Assembly (NCBI GenBank): GCA_944325495.1
Contig: CALVAD010000003.1
Location: forward strand, 79,414-143,413
Direction: 5' to 3'
From: an uncultured Bacteroidales bacterium
GTDB lineage: Bacteria; Bacteroidota; Bacteroidia; Bacteroidales; UBA932
Length of the DNA: 64,000 nucleotides
A program made the translations under genes and the position numbers. Below the pieces are notes generated by a model. That model worked only from the letters and a program-made list of their open reading frames with translations. It did not search any database and was not told where the DNA came from. Of the stretch, positions 61,761-64,000 are shown piece after piece. Each line of letters opens with the position of its first letter. Positions within the stretch are counted from its first letter, which is position 1.

Positions 61761-63074
61761 CTAGTCCCCGGTGTTGCTCATGGAGCCGGAGAGGTACTGG
61801 TCATAGGCGCTCATGTCCACGAGACCGTGTCCGGAAAGGTTGAACAGTATGACCTTCTTTTCGCCGCGTTCCTTGCATCCGAGGGCTTCGCCGACTGCCG
61901 CCGCGATGGCATGGCAGGATTCCGGCGCGGGTATTATGCCTTCGGTCCTGGCGAACAGCAGTCCGGCCTTGAACGAGTCGAGCTGCCTTATGTCCACCGC
62001 TTCAATCAGGGAATCCTTGAGCAGCTGGGAGACTATTGCGCCGGCTCCGTGGTAGCGCAGTCCTCCGGCGTGTATGTTGGCGGGCTGGAAGTCATGCCCG
62101 AGGGTGAACATCGGTATAAGGGGCGTGTAGCCGCTTTCGTCGCCGTAGTCGTAGCGGAATTCCCCCTTGGTGAGCTTCGGGCATGATGCCGGCTCCGCGG
62201 CAATGTATCTGGTTTTCGTGCCTTCGGTGAGCGTGTGGCGCAGGAAAGGGAAGGCGAGACCGCCGAAGTTCGAGCCTCCGCCGAAGCAGGCGATGACGAT
62301 GTCTGGATATTCGCCGGCCAGTGCCATCTGCTTTTCCGCCTCCAGGCCTATTACGGTCTGGTGCAGAGCCACATGGTTGAGCACCGAGCCGAGGGTGTAC
62401 CTGCAGTTGGGCGTGGTGGTCGCGAGCTCGACCGCTTCGGAAATCGCCGTTCCGAGCGACCCCTGGTGATGCGGACAGGCCGTAAGGATATCCTTGCCTG
62501 CGCGGGTGGACATCGACGGCGAAGGGGTCACCTGCGCGCCGAACGCCTGCATCATGCTCTTGCGGTAGGGCTTCTGCTCGTAGCTGATCCTGACCTGATA
62601 GACCGCGCATTCGAGTCCGAAGACCTTGGCCGCGTAAGAGAGAGCGGCGCCCCATTGTCCGGCGCCGGTCTCCGTGGTTATGTTGCTTATCCCTTCCTGG
62701 CTGCAATAGTAGGCCTGAGCCAGTGCGGAGTTGAGCTTGTGGGAGCCGATCGGGCTCACGCTTTCGTTCTTGAAGTAGATGTGCGCCGGAGTGCCGAGAG
62801 CTTCTTCGAGCCCGTATGCCCGCACGAGCGGCGTGCAGCGCCAGTAGCTGTATTTCTCCCTCACCGCCTCGGGGATGTCTATCCAGCGGTTGACGGTGTC
62901 GAGCTCCTGGTCGGAGCAGGCCTTGCAGAACAGATGATACAGATCTTCGGCCTTGACCGGCTCGTGGGTCTTCGGATTCAGCATGGGCTGCGGAAGCTGC
63001 TTCATGTCCGCCATGATGTTGTACCATCTGGCAGGTATTTCCGATTCGGGGAGAATGAACTTTTTCTGTCTCAT
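61761..63074 (-). CDS. TrpB2-type tryptophan synthase beta-like PLP enzyme
   Basis: 437 residues, longer than TrpB1 (about 400) and matching the TrpB2 subgroup. The N-terminal extension PARWYNIMADMKQLPQPMLNPKTHEP is a TrpB2 hallmark. The PLP lysine is Lys113 in SPIGSHKLNSA, and the phosphate-binding GGGSNFGG motif is present. TrpB2 enzymes condense serine with indole, often without TrpA. No other trp genes are nearby. The ATG at 63074 is chosen over 63104 because family similarity begins at RQKKFIL. It is followed by a transporter gene. Confidence 0.92.
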   Translation of the reverse strand: MRQKKFILPESEIPARWYNIMADMKQLPQPMLNPKTHEPVKAEDLYHLFCKACSDQELDTVNRWIDIPEAVREKYSYWRCTPLVRAYGLEEALGTPAHIYFKNESVSPIGSHKLNSALAQAYYCSQEGISNITTETGAGQWGAALSYAAKVFGLECAVYQVRISYEQKPYRKSMMQAFGAQVTPSPSMSTRAGKDILTACPHHQGSLGTAISEAVELATTTPNCRYTLGSVLNHVALHQTVIGLEAEKQMALAGEYPDIVIACFGGGSNFGGLAFPFLRHTLTEGTKTRYIAAEPASCPKLTKGEFRYDYGDESGYTPLIPMFTLGHDFQPANIHAGGLRYHGAGAIVSQLLKDSLIEAVDIRQLDSFKAGLLFARTEGIIPAPESCHAIAAAVGEALGCKERGEKKVILFNLSGHGLVDMSAYDQYLSGSMSNTGD

Positions 63075-63123
63075 AGCGGTGATAATTGCCGGCGAAGATA
63101 GCAACTTCCGCTGAATTTTTGTG

Positions 63124-63131
63124 TAGATTTG
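63124..63131 (+). promoter_or_regulatory. -7 box of the ybaK transcript
   Basis: TAGATTTG, matching TAnnTTTG, about 122 bp upstream of the ybaK ATG, which implies a long leader. Confidence 0.5.
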
Positions 63132-63149
63132 CCGCCGGATTCAAAAAAA

Positions 63150-63236
63150 TAACGGCTGCGATATCGCATCGGAGCCGTTACCTTGATTCTAACCAAAATT
63201 TAACCTATGAAAAATCTATTTCGACCGAAATATTAG
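63150..63236 (+). promoter_or_regulatory. Structured leader of ybaK with nine-codon upstream ORF
   Basis: After the -7 box, a hairpin TAACGGCT/AGCCGTTA (63150-63181) is followed by TTCTAACCAAAATTTAACCT and then an ATG at 63207 that opens the peptide MKNLFRPKY and stops at 63236, ahead of the ybaK start at 63253. The hairpin has a T-run only on the minus strand. Attenuation or ribosome loading by the mini-ORF is possible but unproven. Confidence 0.35.
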
Positions 63237-63252
63237 CAAGCACCGTGCCAAA

Positions 63253-63717
63253 ATGTTAAAGACTAACGCCGCCAGATTGTTGGATGCAGCAGGAATCCGC
63301 TATGAACTGACAGCCTATGAATATTCCGAGGATGACTTGTCCGCGGGGAAGGTGGCCGCGTCGCTCGGCGAGGACATCGACCGCGTGTTCAAGACGCTGG
63401 TGCTCCGCGGCGACCGCAGCGGGGTGTTCGTGTGCGTGATTCCCGGCGATTTCGAGGTCGACCTCAAAGTCGCCGCCTCGATTTCCGGAAACAAGAGCTG
63501 CGCGATGGTCCATGTCCGGGAGCTTCCCGGCCTTACCGGATATATCCGCGGCGGCTGCTCTCCGATCGGCATGAAGAAGCTGTATCCGACCTATATCCAC
63601 GAGTCGGCGCTGCTCTACGACTATATCTATGTAAGCGCCGGAGTCCGGGGCCTTCAGATGAAAATCGCCCCGTCGGACCTGTTCAGCTACACCGGCGCCG
63701 AAGTCTATCCTATCTGA
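63253..63717 (+). CDS. ybaK: Cys-tRNA(Pro) deacylase YbaK
   Basis: 154 residues of the YbaK/EbsC family, which removes cysteine wrongly attached to tRNA-Pro. Signatures are SLGEDIDRVFKTLVLRGDRSGVFVCVIPGDFEVDLKVAA, with the active-site lysine in VFKTL, and GYIRGGCSPIGMKKLYPTYIHESA with the GxxSPxG motif. The length is normal. It is transcribed divergently from TrpB2. Confidence 0.92.
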   Translation: MLKTNAARLLDAAGIRYELTAYEYSEDDLSAGKVAASLGEDIDRVFKTLVLRGDRSGVFVCVIPGDFEVDLKVAASISGNKSCAMVHVRELPGLTGYIRGGCSPIGMKKLYPTYIHESALLYDYIYVSAGVRGLQMKIAPSDLFSYTGAEVYPI

Positions 63718-63720
63718 CAG

Positions 63721-64000
63721 CGCAGGCTGAGTCAACGCGAAGGTTGTAATTAGGACAAGCCCCACGAATGAGGGACGGCAGCCGTATGGAAGCCGCATCA
63801 GCGGCCCGGCGAAGCGTCAGCGAGATTTGCTTCTGCAAATCGAAGCAGCGCAGCCGACAGCCGTAGCGACCGCGCAGGCTGAGTCAACGCGAAGCGTTGT
63901 AATAAGGACAAGCTCCACGAAAAAGGGACGGCAGCCGTATGGAAGCCGCATCAGCGGCCCGGCGAAGCGTCAGCGAGATTTGCTTCTGCAAATCGAAGCA
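63721..64000. repeat. Tandem repeat of about 152 bp, running off the window
   Basis: The phrase CGCAGGCTGAGTCAACGCGA occurs at 63721 and again at 63873, and the sequence between repeats almost exactly to the window end (second unit 128 nt visible). The unit contains the self-pairing GATTTGCTTCTGCAAATC. Indels of one base give a period of 152-153. No reading frame or known element is recognised. It begins 3 bp after the ybaK stop. Confidence 0.85.

Overview
The window is 64 kb of a chromosome from a GC-rich member of the Bacteroidales (phylum Bacteroidota). This rests on the promoter -7 box TAnnTTTG in front of many genes and both RNA genes, weak Shine-Dalgarno use, a short 286-residue RpoD, a complete hmuYRSTUV-type haem operon, NigD-like and calycin-like lipoproteins, FabK, a YidC with a large periplasmic domain, and GH106/GH127/GH3 enzymes. 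Genus cannot be fixed from the sequence alone. Most of the window is ordinary core and accessory chromosome. I see no prophage, CRISPR array, insertion sequence, rRNA or intact integrase.

Layout. 1-2.3 kb: the end of a gene, the small SRP RNA (ffs), a BaiN/HI0933-type flavoprotein, then a 0.6-kb gene-free stretch with two long palindromes and a short tandem repeat array. 2.3-5.5 kb: acetyltransferase, NigD-like lipoprotein, and an ECF sigma factor overlapping a membrane-anchored barrel-domain protein. 5.6-10.8 kb: fabK-fabF facing a second ketosynthase coupled to an acyl-activating ligase. 10.9-15 kb: tRNA-Thr, nhaA, and dnaN with a DnaQ-type exonuclease. 15.1-23.3 kb: HtrA protease, rpoD-argS-ygiQ, a small conserved protein and a ClC channel. 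23.5-28.9 kb: GH106 rhamnosidase, pyrG, glutamine cyclotransferase. 29-42.2 kb: an ABC exporter-fold pair divergent from the haem operon (calycin lipoprotein, hmuY, hmuR, hmuS, hmuT, hmuU, hmuV). 42.2-43.3 kb: gene-poor, with palindromes, a candidate small RNA and a 37-codon ORF. 43.3-53.6 kb: gapA, surE-lpxB-SDR, a PH-domain protein, ogt, the DUF349 protein-yidC-yggS operon, trmD. 53.6-55.1 kb: gene-poor, with a repeat and two candidate small RNAs. 55.1-64 kb: GH127-type enzyme, EFR1 ferredoxin, GH3, DMT transporter, TrpB2, YbaK, and a 152-bp tandem repeat running off the window.

The most unusual signal is in the intergenic DNA. Five dispersed elements (16635, 23309, 40707, 40994, 47602) share a conserved 56-74 nt interior that folds into two hairpins with compensatory base changes. 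Each interior is closed by near-perfect 27-32 bp palindromic arms whose sequence differs from copy to copy. Shorter palindromes at 7812, 28884 and 42285 have 16-18 nt loops resembling the last part of that interior, and two more (1765, 2083) share a different 20-nt loop. Two of the five long elements lie in opposite orientation inside the haem operon and bracket an AT-rich segment that carries a promoter box. I do not recognise this element family.
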